Positions 1 to 28,300 of a stretch of 64,000 bases of DNA are shown one piece after another. The stretch's first letter is position 1. Each line of letters starts with the position of its first letter. The notes beneath the pieces were generated by a model. It saw only the letters and a program-made list of their open reading frames with translations, ran no database searches and was not told the DNA's origin. Source of the DNA: Ditylenchus dipsaci. Lineage: Eukaryota; Nematoda; Chromadorea; Rhabditida; Anguinidae. The DNA lies in assembly GCA_004194705.1 (NCBI GenBank), contig SADC01000021.1:310001-374000 (forward strand), written 5' to 3'. The position numbers and the translations under genes are program-made.

Positions 1-99
1 TAATTTTCAGTTTTATAACACAAACAGTCAGAAAAACACGAATTAATTACATTTGCTGCTCTCAAACATGGCCAAATACATAGATTAGTTTATAGTAGA

Positions 100-540
100 T
101 CCCCTTCACACGAGTAACTCAACAACAAATATTAGCATTAGCATACCCGTTGTAACGACACCTCGGCAGTAATTTGGATGACCGACAGAGAAACACGAAA
201 ACGTTTGCCCCGTTATAACGACATTCTTGGTATCAAAAAAAACGGTACCAAGCAGTCAAACTAATCCCGATGTAACGGAACTCTTCTGTTTTGATCAAAA
301 AAAAATTCAGATTTGAGCTTAGTTTTTGCAAACTAAATTTGAATTTTAAAAGGAGTTGTGAAAAATTTGCTCATTTCTGGTATCACCGTTTTTTATGTTA
401 TCTCTGTTTTTGCTCTTTGTTGTTTGTTCTCTACTGGATATCGAAAAAATGGTGTGAAAAAAATATCCCCATACAACGACACCTTTAACCGGTCCACAGG
501 GGTGCCGTTATATCGACACTTGACTTCATTAGCAATATTT
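100..540. repeat. Tigger/MITE-like subterminal repeat cluster
   Basis: Short motifs of the form CG(t/a)TATAACGACA or TGTAACGACACC recur near 150, 212, 262, 472 and 508. The same kind of motif follows the Tigger-like tip at 55531 (CAGTCGAGCTCCGATACAACG). No complete terminal inverted repeat pair is visible here, so this is probably a decayed non-autonomous element. No coding potential is evident. Confidence 0.45.
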
Positions 541-799
541 TGCAACTTTTTCTATTGATATTGGTTTAGCTAGTACAAAATTAGGAGTAAACAATTTCGA
601 GTGCTGGTTAACACAGGGCTTCCATATCGAAACATTTTATAACTAGTTTTCAAAGGGGCCTATCGGCACCTGTACCCTATTTTGAAATTTTAATGGTAGG
701 TATGTGTTAATCCATCACATACTCCTCTTATTACCCCTAGCTGTATATCCACTACCCCCCCCCTTCTGGCCTACAAAATTACCGCCCACTGCCCTTCTC

Positions 800-1240
800 T
801 ACGTTTCTGATGGTTAGGGGGCATCCAGGTAGTTCGTGCCTTATTTGGTTGTTAAGGGTTTCTAAGTAGTTCGGATCCAATCTTGGCGGTTCGAGTACTT
901 TCCTGATGGTTCGAGCCCTATCCTGGTGGTTTAGGTCCCATCCTGATCTTTGAGGGCATTCACGTTGTTTGGGTCCCGTCCTGGTGGTTAGGGCTTATCC
1001 ATGTGGTTTAGACCTCATCCTGTCCGTTAGAGTACTTTCCTTGTAGTTCGAGCCTCTTCCTGGTTGTTGAAGGGTATGAATGTGATTCGATCCCTATCCT
1101 GGTGTTTGAGGGGTATCCACAAAGTTTGGGCTCCGTCGTGGTGGTTGGAGTACTTTCCTGTTGTTTCGAGCCCCATGAATCGAGCCTCATACTGGTAGTT
1201 GCGGGGTAACCACGTGGTTCAGAACCTATCCTGATGGTTT
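800..1240. repeat. Degenerate minisatellite, about 30-nt unit
   Basis: Imperfect tandem units containing tcctggtggtt, ggttcgag(c/t)cc and ggg(t/g)atccac follow one another with variable spacing. The open frames across it on the minus strand are repeat artefacts. Confidence 0.6.
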
Positions 1241-1500
1241 GGGGGAATGTGAAAAAAATGCGACAAATTGGCAATAACAGGGTTTACTAAAAGCATAGTC
1301 CGAAAAAAAAATATCACAAGAAGTTTCATTACGAAGGCTAGTAGGCCTGGCGGTATTGCCAGAAAATTGGCGCCAATTCAAATATTTTTGATATTTTCAC
1401 ATAAAACCTCCACTTTTCAACTTCAAGGGGGCGAAATCTCAATTTTATTCACAGCAAACCCCAAATCTAATTGCAAAAAGTCTTCCGGCCCCAATTTTTC

Positions 1501-1765
1501 GTCCAGTAGGGAGATATGAAAAATCCGACAAGCATGCCTCTATCTACAATGAAAGGGCTATTCAATGACACTAAGATCTCCACAAAAGATCCACGAAAAG
1601 TGAGATAAATCGCGTTCCGAACACATTCAGTCAATAAATTACTGAATGTGGGTAATAAAAGCTGCTTTTGAAGTTTATTCGATTATTTTAGTCCAGCAAG
1701 GCGATATGAAAAAACAAACGCGCATGCTTACACCTACAGTTAAAGAGCTATCGAAATAATTGAAA
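1501..1765. repeat. Two diverged copies of a roughly 80-bp unit
   Basis: The phrase ccagtagggagatatgaaaa...gcatgcctctatctacaatgaaagggcta near 1502-1560 recurs diverged near 1691-1755 (ccagcaaggcgatatgaaaa...gcatgcttacacctacagttaaagagcta). The intervening DNA has no recognisable feature. Confidence 0.5.
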
Positions 1766-2159
1766 AATAAACAGTAATCAACAGGAGTCAGGAAAACAGA
1801 AATTACAGGGGTATACATTAGCTAAATTCAAGCTGCGACCTAGTAAATTTTTTGATCTGCATTTCGTGTTCTTAGAAAAATGCAAAAGCTTTCTGAAGTT
1901 TTTTTCCATTGTCAAATTCATGATTACATACTGTATAACCTCCAGTAATTCTCCGTAGTGTATTGATTTCAACTACATGAAAATTTTGAAATTGTAAATA
2001 AAAAATTACCTTTACTCTAAAATCCTAGACAAGAAACAAGACTGTGGGTTATTAAAGGGTGAGAGGGATTAATAGAGGTTGTACGGAAAATGGCCGTACT
2101 TTTCAGTAAGCTCTGCCCCAGATAAACTCTTCGTGTAACGTAACCAGTGATGTAAAAGC

Positions 2160-2296
2160 ACTGGTGCGGGCACCGGTGCCGGTGCCAAGTTTTTGCTGGC
2201 ACCGGTGCTGGTGCCGGTGCCAAATTTTAACGAAAAAGCACCGGCACCGGTGCCGCACCGGTGTCGGTGCCGATTTTTTCGCTGGCACCGCTGCCT
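2160..2296. repeat. GC-rich CCGGTG hexamer array, hAT left subterminal region
   Basis: Units of ccggtgccggtgcc in both orientations are interrupted by short AT-rich tracts (aagtttttgctgg, aaattttaacgaaaaag). Similar arrays occur at 3541-3670, 17515-17585 and 18030-18210. They contrast sharply with the AT-rich surroundings and are tied to hAT ends. Confidence 0.85.
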
Positions 2297-2329
2297 ATTT
2301 TTTACTGAAATTTGAATATTTTTTAATCT

Positions 2330-3220
2330 GGGTTCGACTACCACTGGCTGCGGACCTTATTATAATCTCCTTTTATTTACAAATTTAGTGTCAAAATATA
2401 GCCAAGGTTCTGGCTTTCATTTGATCTATCATACAGATGAAAAGTTACTATAAAGTATTAGCTGAAATTCAAAAAAACATTGAACCATGTCCAATTTGAT
2501 GAAATCCTCAATAGGACAATCCCAGTACTTTTAGGTAGTGTCCTGGAACTGATGTGTTTTCCCAATTTTAATTTACACAATCATTTGCAACCTTACACTC
2601 AAAATGTAGTTAGGCTTCTTGCCGTCATTTTCAGCATACGATTGTATGAAATAATGTGAATTGAAATCGCAAAAAATGTCAGTTCCTAAATAATACTGAA
2701 AAAATACCTCTCAATAGTACTTATTTCTTCCCGGGTCAAACATTTGCTAGCCACCTTGCTTTTCTGAAGTGATTTTGGTGTGAAAAATTTCTATCTTGTT
2801 TCCCATGAAATTCTGACTGTAGAAAGTCACTAAAAGCGTTGATGAATAAATAGAATTGGTGGATTCTCAGGCTATTTGAGAATAAGTACGCATCATTTTG
2901 GCTTTTTTCCTTTGATTTTGATGGTCATTTACTTGAAATCGCAAAATTGAGGCAGTTGCTAACAGCGATGCAGTGCTGGAAATGATCAAAGTCGATCGCT
3001 CGACAGTTTTCGACTCTAGATTTCAAATAAAAAATTGTGCACCTAGCGGGATATGAACAGTCGATTTTGGGCGATGCGTATATTCAGGGCGATGTGTATA
3101 TTTTCGTTTTCTTTTGCTTTTTTGAATTTGGAAATTCTTGGGCTGAGAAACACGTTTCAGACCCATTGGATGAAGAAATAAACCAATACACTGAAACAGT
3201 TTAAAAGGGGTCAACTAAAA
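2330..3220 (+). repeat. SINE-like repeat body inside the hAT element
   Basis: Starts at a tRNA B-box-like string (GGTTCGACTACC, about 2331). It continues with a body shared with 31190-31830: ttttatttacaa(a/g)tt(t/g)g(g/t)tgtc, then ggctttcatttga, then a(c)agcgatgcagtgctg near 2960. The A-box half is missing here but present in the 31-kb copy. It must have inserted after the hAT element or been carried by it. Confidence 0.5.
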
Positions 3221-3297
3221 GCAATGCTTCTGACTACGGAAAGCTACTAAGCAAGTGAGCTGATTTAACAAACAACTGAAAATATAAATTGATTTAG

Positions 3298-3483
3298 TTG
3301 TTCCCGAAGCTATCACAAATCGCACTCGTAACCTTGCCATCCCCTGCCACGTCAGCTAGCGTGAAAAGACTCTTCTCAGGTGTCACAATAAATACAATAA
3401 GGCATAAAAGCAGTTCTGGACAACTGCTCGTAAAGCGTCGTGTGCTGCTCAATTTCAATAAAATTTATATTATATTATATTAA
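3298..3483 (+). pseudogene. hAT transposase C-terminal (dimerisation) fragment
   Basis: A 61-codon open frame contains the pattern LPSPATSASVKRLFSG followed about 20 residues later by LLVKRRVLLNFN. It resembles the hAT C-terminal dimerisation motif (PATSASxERxFS ... L.FL..N). The zinc-finger and catalytic RNase H parts are missing, so it cannot encode an active transposase. It lies in the hAT element bounded at 2145 and 3693, in the same orientation. I am confident of the family and not of the precise ends. Confidence 0.8.
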
Positions 3484-3540
3484 AATTTATATTTTTTGAA
3501 ACAACAAAACTCATTCCCGTTAAAAAATGTACTGAATGTG

Positions 3541-3670
3541 ATAGGCACCGGTGCCGGTGCAAATGTTCAGCCAGGTGCCGGCACCGGTGCCGGTGTCGCA
3601 TTTAAGGCCCGTTGCGGCACCGTTGCCGGTGCCGATAACAGGCACCGGTGCCGGTGCTGTGCCAGTGCCA
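3541..3670. repeat. GC-rich CCGGTG hexamer array, hAT right subterminal region
   Basis: Partner of the left array: ggcaccggtgccggtgc units in both orientations, ending 23 bases before the right tip of the hAT element. Confidence 0.85.
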
Positions 3671-4377
3671 AAATTTACATTTTTACAACACTGAACGTAA
3701 CCCTCTCTAGCTAAAAGAAATCTCAGGTAAGGTCTGCCCTCGATATGGTTCTCAAGGGTAGAAGTCTTTCGGGATGAGCTTTGTTTAACCTCTTTGTCAG
3801 CCAGCCAAATAAGGTCTTTTCACCGTGCCGGTTTGTCAGAGAGCCAGCCTTACAACTGCCTTCAGAATTACGACTGGAATAGTTTTTTCAAAATTCAATA
3901 GTATTTTTTGACTTGTAGGAATCCCATTAAAATGGTCAGCAATTGCATTCTGAGTACTGAATAGTACGACCGCGGGACTTATGTTTTGGATGATCAAAAT
4001 ACAGGCCAGAATATCAAGTATTCAAAATCAGGAGCGTTCTGAAACTAGCTGAACCCCTTCGAAGGTCATTTAGACGGTCATTTATCGAAGAGAAAGAGTT
4101 TAGTAGAGCACATGTGGCAGTCGAACTAGAGAATAGCTTATAGTTCCTGCTGTACTAATGAAAAACTCTTAACAAATACACCTCACCTACTAGACAATTA
4201 TGACACATTGGCAAAATGGATGGCTATTCATAAAGCAAAAATGCCGACACTTTTTCCACTTGACCTGAACTTAATCCGAATGGACCCCGGGAAAATTAAG
4301 CAACAGGGATATATTGCTTGACTTGGGCAAAATAAACTTGGAGTGGCAGCGTCTAATCCAAACAACAATAATAAAAA

Positions 4378-4435
4378 TTATTCGCCGCCGAGGATTGAAC
4401 CATCAACGTACTAATTACTAGCGCCATATAGAGGT
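4378..4435 (-). repeat. tRNA-derived SINE-like fragment
   Basis: On the minus strand a B-box-like GGTTCAATCCT follows tatggcgctagtaattag. The pattern resembles the tRNA-derived head of a SINE. No cloverleaf can be completed, so it is not a functional tRNA gene. Confidence 0.45.
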
Positions 4436-4977
4436 AGGGGTCATCATAACATTTCAAATCTAAGTTATTAGATTACCTTATTATCACGACTTACTTTTAA
4501 AGTTACTGCTTTTAGCACAGCTTAAAATAACAGAAAAATTTGCCATGGTCTAAACATGTTACGTCGCCATCCTTTGCTCAAAAATTTAACAAATTTTTAT
4601 TTCAAAACTTACTGTGCTTCGATTTTCATGCCTACTTTACTATAACTTTTTCGAATCGGTCATACACGGATATGGTCATTGAGTTTCCTTAACGTAATCT
4701 CTCTAATAAAACACCATAGTGATCTATTTTTACACCTTTTAAATTTTTTGAATTCAGGTTAAAAAAAAGCAATAAAAGATGGTTCACCCACTAGTTTTGG
4801 CCCTAAGGGGCTGTGCTCTAATCGTGGTGGTGTTCTAATTCTAAGTGGTGTTTTAATATCGACTAGTGTTCTATTAGAGAGAATATAGTATATGGTGATT
4901 CAGATAATCCGACATAAAAATCACCTTAGTTACTATCATTGAATTTACAACAAAAAGAAAATGTGCACTGTAAAGTC

Positions 4978-5150
4978 AGCCATGGTCTGTATATTATTGG
5001 GTAGACCGGGCTTTCTAGTTGCTAGGCTCCGCATCTTATAAAAAAAATTTTTGCTTAGCATCCGGGATTCAATCCTCATCATAAAAAATTAAGCTGTACA
5101 TTTGACCAACTGTACTATTAAGACACATTCGTGAGGCAGAAAGGCTATTT
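4978..5150 (-). repeat. SINE-like repeat, copy 1 of a local pair
   Basis: Shares an ordered series of segments with 5512-5690: tattgggtagaccgggctt, a gggattcaatc B-box-like string, attaagctgtacatttgacc and taagacacattcg. The minus strand reads as a tRNA-like B box (GATTGAATCCC). The two copies are diverged, so the duplication is old. Confidence 0.6.
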
Positions 5151-5511
5151 TTACAGCTTATATGGCGAAGTATTTTTTCATTGGACCGGTCAAATCCGAG
5201 CTACCAATAACAGAACAATTAGGCATTGTTCCTTCGATTAAAAGATTTTGTTACAAGCCGTGACCGAACACTCACCATAAAAATAAGGTTATCCAACAAT
5301 TCAGCCACTGTCACAGCAGATTGACAGAAGAGGCTGTTATTTTCACGGTGGAACTTTCACGATGGAAACGTTTTTATCGGTGATAAAGGGATATGGTGAT
5401 TAAGTTTTATTATTTGGTGATAACTATAGTCATTAACGTAATTACTCATCAAAATCAGCTAAATTATGATGGTTGAACCCAGAACGAAAAGGAAAAGTCT
5501 CAAGGAAAATC

Positions 5512-5690
5512 ACCCACGGCTTGTATACTATTTGGTAGACCGGGTTTCCACAAAGAGTTCCACGCTAGCCTCCAAATCCCATTTAAAAGTTTTTAGTTGG
5601 GATTCAATCTGAGATTCACCTTTCAACATAAAAATTAAGTTGTACATTTCACCAACTACAATATTAGGACACATTGATAATACAGACAGA
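5512..5690 (-). repeat. SINE-like repeat, copy 2 of a local pair
   Basis: Second copy of the 4978-5150 unit with the same order of segments (tatttggtagaccgggttt, gggattcaatctg, attaagttgtacatttcacc, taggacacattg). Confidence 0.6.
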
Positions 5691-5802
5691 TGTTAATTAA
5701 TTAGATTCATTTTAATCACTTCATTTTTATTTGATCTGGTAAATAATTCACCGCAGAAAGGAAGACCCTGCCAAAAAATCAAACCTCGATTAAAATATAT
5801 GT

Positions 5803-5876
5803 TGCCATCCGGGTCGAACTCTTAACAGGAAAGTTGGGTCGTCGAGCAGCCTACCCACTACACCACCACGACTCAT
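5803..5876 (-). repeat. tRNA-related SINE head
   Basis: The minus strand has an A-box-like TGGTGTAGTGGGTAGGC and a B-box-like GAGTTCGACCC about 30 bases later, the spacing seen in tRNA-derived promoters. The outer ends do not pair as an acceptor stem, so I call it SINE or tRNA pseudogene rather than tRNA. Confidence 0.55.
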
Positions 5877-6199
5877 TTGGCCAGTTGACGAATTTCATCA
5901 TTTGCAAAATGACGGCAAAAAATGTTGGGCCGGTCAAACTTGGTCCCGCCACGAAAACAAACCCGTTCAAATTTTGAAAAAAAGCCCGCGAAATTTTTTA
6001 AACATCAATTAGGTATCCCTTGTAGAATTTGGAAGCTCCCCAGCCCGGATATTTCGTAATGTGTCTGCAAAAAGACACAAATATTAGTGCTAACTACCCC
6101 ACCACCCTCGCCACCCCCAAATAACACCCCCTCCGTCTCTGACCCTCCCCCTGGGCGCCTAATAAGGAGGTGTCCAGGGGAGGTTAGAGGAATGAGAAT

Positions 6200-6275
6200 T
6201 TGATACCGCTACCCGGGATCGAACCCTCATCGTCAGGATCCATGTCACAAAATGCGGTGGATAACTACTAAGAAG
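6200..6275 (-). repeat. tRNA-related SINE head with consensus B box
   Basis: The minus strand carries GGTTCGATCCC (6214-6225 region), an exact match to the tRNA B-box consensus, preceded by gtagttatccaccgc. A convincing cloverleaf is not visible. Confidence 0.5.
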
Positions 6276-6776
6276 ATAAGGCTCAAAAAGACATAAAAAA
6301 TGCAAATTAGCTAAATTTCGTCACTTTTGAGGAGAAGTGTAATAATAGTAAAATATCCTATGTCAGTATCAATTTATCTACAAAATAGCAAAAAAAAATT
6401 TTCCTGTGTTTCTTTTATGTGTGGGTTATTTTTGTAATACAAACAGCATATTAATAAATTTATTTAAAAAAATTTAGGAATAAAGCATCTGGATTATAAA
6501 TTAAGTTATGCACTTTGAATTGATGCTGTGCTCAAAAACAATCACACCTTAGTGTACTCACAAGTAGGACTCGCCATCCTTAGTCTCTAGCAATGTAATT
6601 GTGAATCGCTCCTGAAATAAAAAATTCTGGAATGTCAAAGAAATCATATTTTTTTATTTGTTACTGTTAAAAAAACACTCATATTAGTTATATTCAGAAC
6701 AAAAATTAACCAAACAGTAAAAATGCAGTCCAAATAACTAGCTGAAATAAATAATTTAATCATTTCACTTTCCTTT

Positions 6777-7028
6777 TTAAATGGACATTCTCACCAGCTT
6801 GTCTATTGTCACCTGTTTGAAATTTGTCCCCGCCTATTCAAAATTTTTCCGTATCATTGAACTTCTGTACAGATTTTCAGCTTGGTTTCTAACAAAACAA
6901 GGCCTAAATTTTATTTTAGGTAAACTTTTGTTAGAAACCAAGCTGAAAAATCCGTACAGAAGTTCAATTATACGGAAAAAATTGAATTAGCGGGGACAAA
7001 TCGAAATAGGTGAGCATGCCCCTTTAAA
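6777..7028. mobile_element. TTAA-type foldback MITE, copy A
   Basis: The centre (about 6860-6965) is a near-perfect hairpin: gaacttctgtacagattttc / cagcttggtttctaacaaaa and its reverse complement around a 25-base loop. Outer ends are TTTAAATGGACATTCTCACC on the left and, reverse-complemented, TTTAAAGGGGCATGCTCACC on the right. Related copies are at 34562-34793, 48262-48430 and 60277-60453. Confidence 0.75.
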
Positions 7029-7035
7029 CGTGAGT

Positions 7036-7110
7036 TACAGTCAAACCTCTGTTTAATGGCCTTTACCTCAAGTTCGTCCCCACCCAGGGTCCGCAAATTT
7101 TTCCTCAATT
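7036..7110. mobile_element. Solitary Tigger-like terminus
   Basis: The tip TA-CAGTCAAACCTCTGTTTAATGG is followed by cctcaagttcgtcccc. It matches the ends of the 7726-8125 element. No partner end is evident, so it is a truncated MITE. Confidence 0.5.
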
Positions 7111-7497
7111 TTTTAAATCTTTTTGAGCTAACAGTTCAAATTATATTGATGACGATGCGGAAGTAGAAAAAATTAATTTCAGCTTGATTTTCGAAGGTTT
7201 TTTTATTTGAAGATAGGCATAAAAAACTTCAGTTTCATTTCACACAAAAATGATGCTTAAAAATGTTTTTGACTTGCTCCAAAACAACACAAAATATGGT
7301 TTTTGAGCCTGCAAAAGATTTTGAATTTTTCGACCTAGATTACCGCTTTTGAAAAACTAAAACTTTGAATAAAATAGACTTAATAAATTGAATAAAAATA
7401 GACTAATATATATTAACTAAAACAAAACACTTTGTTTTATTATTTTTAAGTAGACCAATCTGAGCTACTTTTTTATGTAAAATTTTTTCGTATAATA

Positions 7498-7719
7498 CCG
7501 TATTTCCTCTAATTGCCGCTCCCCCCCCTAATTTCGAGTGGTCTGAAAATCCTGTTTTCATTTACTGTTCGAGCTGTCTAATAAGTGCCTGCGAGGGATT
7601 TCAAAAATCTAACAGGCGCTTTTTACACAGCTCAAACAGTAAATAAAAACGCAAGTTTTAAACCACTTGAAGTTTGAAAAAATTGCATGCTTCTAATTAG
7701 GCAATTAGATGAAATACGG
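7498..7719. mobile_element. MITE with CCGTATTT termini, TA target
   Basis: Left tip CCGTATTTCCTCTAATTGCC and right tip GCAATTAGATGAAATACGG are inverted repeats flanked by TA on both sides. Same family as 25845-26108, 27505-27751 and 49496-49736, plus a solo end near 62808-62820. Confidence 0.75.
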
Positions 7720-7725
7720 TATCTA

Positions 7726-8125
7726 CGGTAAAACCTCGTTTAGCTGCCCTCCTCTCAAGTTCGTTGCCGCATAGGGTCTTACATTTTTAACCAAACTTTT
7801 TAAATGTTGTAACTAATGGGATTCGTCAGTCTAGCCTAAAGAACATCAAGGATTCCGATTTTACCGGCTGTTTTTCTCAAAATTTTTTAATTCTCAGATT
7901 AATGGACACCTCTTTTAGAAACCAGGTATCTGTTAAGTATCTATTAAAGAGTAGCGGGTCTTTATGGCAACGTACAGGATTTAAAAAGAACAATCGGCTG
8001 AATCAATATTAACTTTTTGAACTTTTCAACTACACTGGCCAATTCCATTTCGCAAAAATTCGAAAAATATCGGACCTCAGGTGGCAAGGAACTTGAGGGG
8101 ATGGCAGTGTATCGAGGTTCGACTG
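7726..8125. mobile_element. Tigger-like MITE with about 60-bp inverted ends
   Basis: Left end TA-CGGTAAAACCTCGTTTAGC...ctctcaagttcgttgcc pairs with right end (reverse complement) TA-CAGTCGAACCTCGATACAC...cctcaagttccttgcc. No transposase is present. It abuts the 7498-7719 MITE. Confidence 0.65.
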
Positions 8126-10283
8126 TATCTCCCGTCAAAATATGGTTTAGAAAAAATGCACTTTCTTTAAGTTTCAGACCAAAAAACAATATTTTAGGAG
8201 GTTTAGGAAAACTCCAAATAAAATACTCTAGCCTAATCTAAAACCTACTTTTTAACCCACTCATGTAGGAAATTTCTTGGCAATTGAGGTGAAATATTTG
8301 CGAGTAGTGTCCTTTATTGTCGTCTGTCAAAACACAACTAATTAAAATCTTTTTTATGCTAAATTTCTGCGTATACACACAAAAAATATCAATCCAACAT
8401 TTGGCATGTGTAAAAAACAAAATTTGTGATTAAGAAGCATAGAAAATGGGTAGAGAATGACCATAGTTTAAGGAGTAGTAGAAATAATAATGATAACAAG
8501 ATTATAATAGTGCTTCGCATAGACAAATATCCACAAAAATAACTCAATAAATAAATCTCATAAAAATCTTGCATTGAAAACCTAGAAAATAAGCCCAGAA
8601 ACAGACAATAACATGTAAGACACATTTTTTGGCTCTGTTTAGGGCTGGGTGGGTTTTTTCGCTTCGGTCTGCTATGAAAGCCTTTTTAGGTTTGGGTTTT
8701 TTCACTTAATCGCTGCTAGTTTTTGCTATTTTTCGGCTTAGGTAAGGACTTAAATATGTTCCCTAAACTACAAAATAATGAGAAATACATGTTTTAGGGT
8801 GTTTGAAAGTACGCTGGCCTACCCTGAGTCCTAAGCCAAAGCAGGGAAAAACGCAGGTGTGACCCTAGTAATCAAAGAAATATGAAAAATAGACCTCGGA
8901 CGATTTGCGTTTATCCGAACTGTTCTCTGGCTAACGTATTTAGTAACAGTATTTTTTTTAAACAAAGGTAGTTTGCATCAGTGTGAACTGTATATATTCA
9001 CAGAGAAATCACACAGGAAAAGGGACATTTTTGTAGCTATACTAGTGCGCAATTTTTATGTGATACTAGTGCGAAAATTTCACAATTAACTAAAAGAATT
9101 ACTTGGCTTTCACAATAGAGGAGTATTTTACAGCAACAAAATAGGTTGATAAAACAGGCATCGATTTTTAAAATATAGAAAGGCAGGAAAATATGTTGTG
9201 CTACACTGCCCTACAGAAATCTCTAGACTGGGCAAGGCAATATTGGGCTGATCAAACAGGGGTCTGGTTATATATAAATAAACTTTAAAGCTTTTTACAG
9301 CTGATTGAACATCAATCGGGCCAGAATAAGAGCAGCAGAAATTGTTGATTGGTGGAGTGACTTTTAGGGTTCATAACTAAACACAAATATCAAGTGGTGA
9401 TTTTTTCGGTTCACAGGTGAGTTTCAGATTTGAGAACCTGAGAATTTAGAGTGTACGGGAAATTGAAACAGTTTTAACACGGCACGGCATCTTTTAGGAT
9501 GCTTCTATTTTTTACAAAAAAATAGTTTTTTAGTTTTCCCACTTCCTAGGATCTTTTGTCCTGAGATTTAATCTGGTTTTGGTCAAATCATGAAAAACTT
9601 ATAATGGGCGAGTCATTAAATTAGGTATTCATTGGAAAAATTTAAACTTTTAAATTAATTGATATGTAATCCTTGTTGTCTCAACAGGAATTTGAAATGT
9701 GCTAAATTAGCACATTTCGATTAGCACTGCTTATCAATTTTGAATTTAAAAGACCATAATTTTGAACGCAGTGGCATGGGTCATAACTAATTGGGCAGCG
9801 AAAGATTGCCCAAAATTAAATTACGCAAAGTTCAAATTGAGCAAATGTAAATGCGCTAAAATCAGCTTACCGGTTTTCTTCTAAAAAACCAGCATGTCGG
9901 ATTATTATAGATAACAGAGTACGCAAGTCGAAATAGCACCACGGTTTTTATTGCAAATGTATGGTCTTACATTAGTCCTAGCAATCTTTAGCCTTATAAA
10001 TATTTTTCGCAATTTTGCAATCTGCATTTGCGCAACTTGATTTTGCGCAATCTTTCACTGCCCCTTAATATTTTTGAAGGTATGATTTAAAAATAAAACT
10101 TTGGCATTTTCCGATAAAATAAAAACTCCAAATTACCGTCTTTACCAACGAAACTTCCAACAAAAAAAAGTTGTGCGAAATGAGTGCAAAAGAGAATTTA
10201 AAAGTAGGTGCACAGAAACTAAAATTCACATTTTCGAAGACTGAAAATTTTTTAAAAATATTTTTGATCCAAAATCTCCATAC
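8126..10283. other. Non-coding stretch, nothing recognised
   Basis: AT-rich DNA with short chance open frames only. Short fragments of the aggccagcgta dispersed repeat family occur near 8810-8840 (ctggcctaccctgagtcctaag). I see no gene, RNA or complete element. If the PDE3 gene has a further 3' exon and 3' UTR they would lie here. Confidence 0.5.

Positions 10284-28300
<18,017 letters not shown>

Larger units (their letters stand above)
2145..3693 (+). mobile_element. hAT DNA transposon, internally deleted, with perfect 8-bp TSD
   Basis: The element begins CAGTGATGTAAAA and ends TTTACAACACTG, tips that fit the hAT consensus (CAGTG at the end). It is flanked by the same 8 bases, AACGTAAC, at 2137-2144 and 3694-3701. 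That is the hAT target-duplication length and fixes both boundaries. Inside each end is a dense array of CCGGTG/GGTGCC hexamers (about 2160-2296 and 3541-3670). The only transposase piece left is the C-terminal dimerisation region at 3298-3483. Much of the middle is a SINE-like insertion. Confidence 0.88.

Noticed and set aside
1008..1274. 88-codon minus-strand frame
   Set aside because: Translation of the degenerate minisatellite (repeating GYPSTTR-like peptides).
5803..5876. Functional tRNA gene
   Set aside because: A- and B-box-like strings are present, but the ends do not pair as an acceptor stem and no clean anticodon arm is visible. Neighbouring similar fragments point to a SINE.
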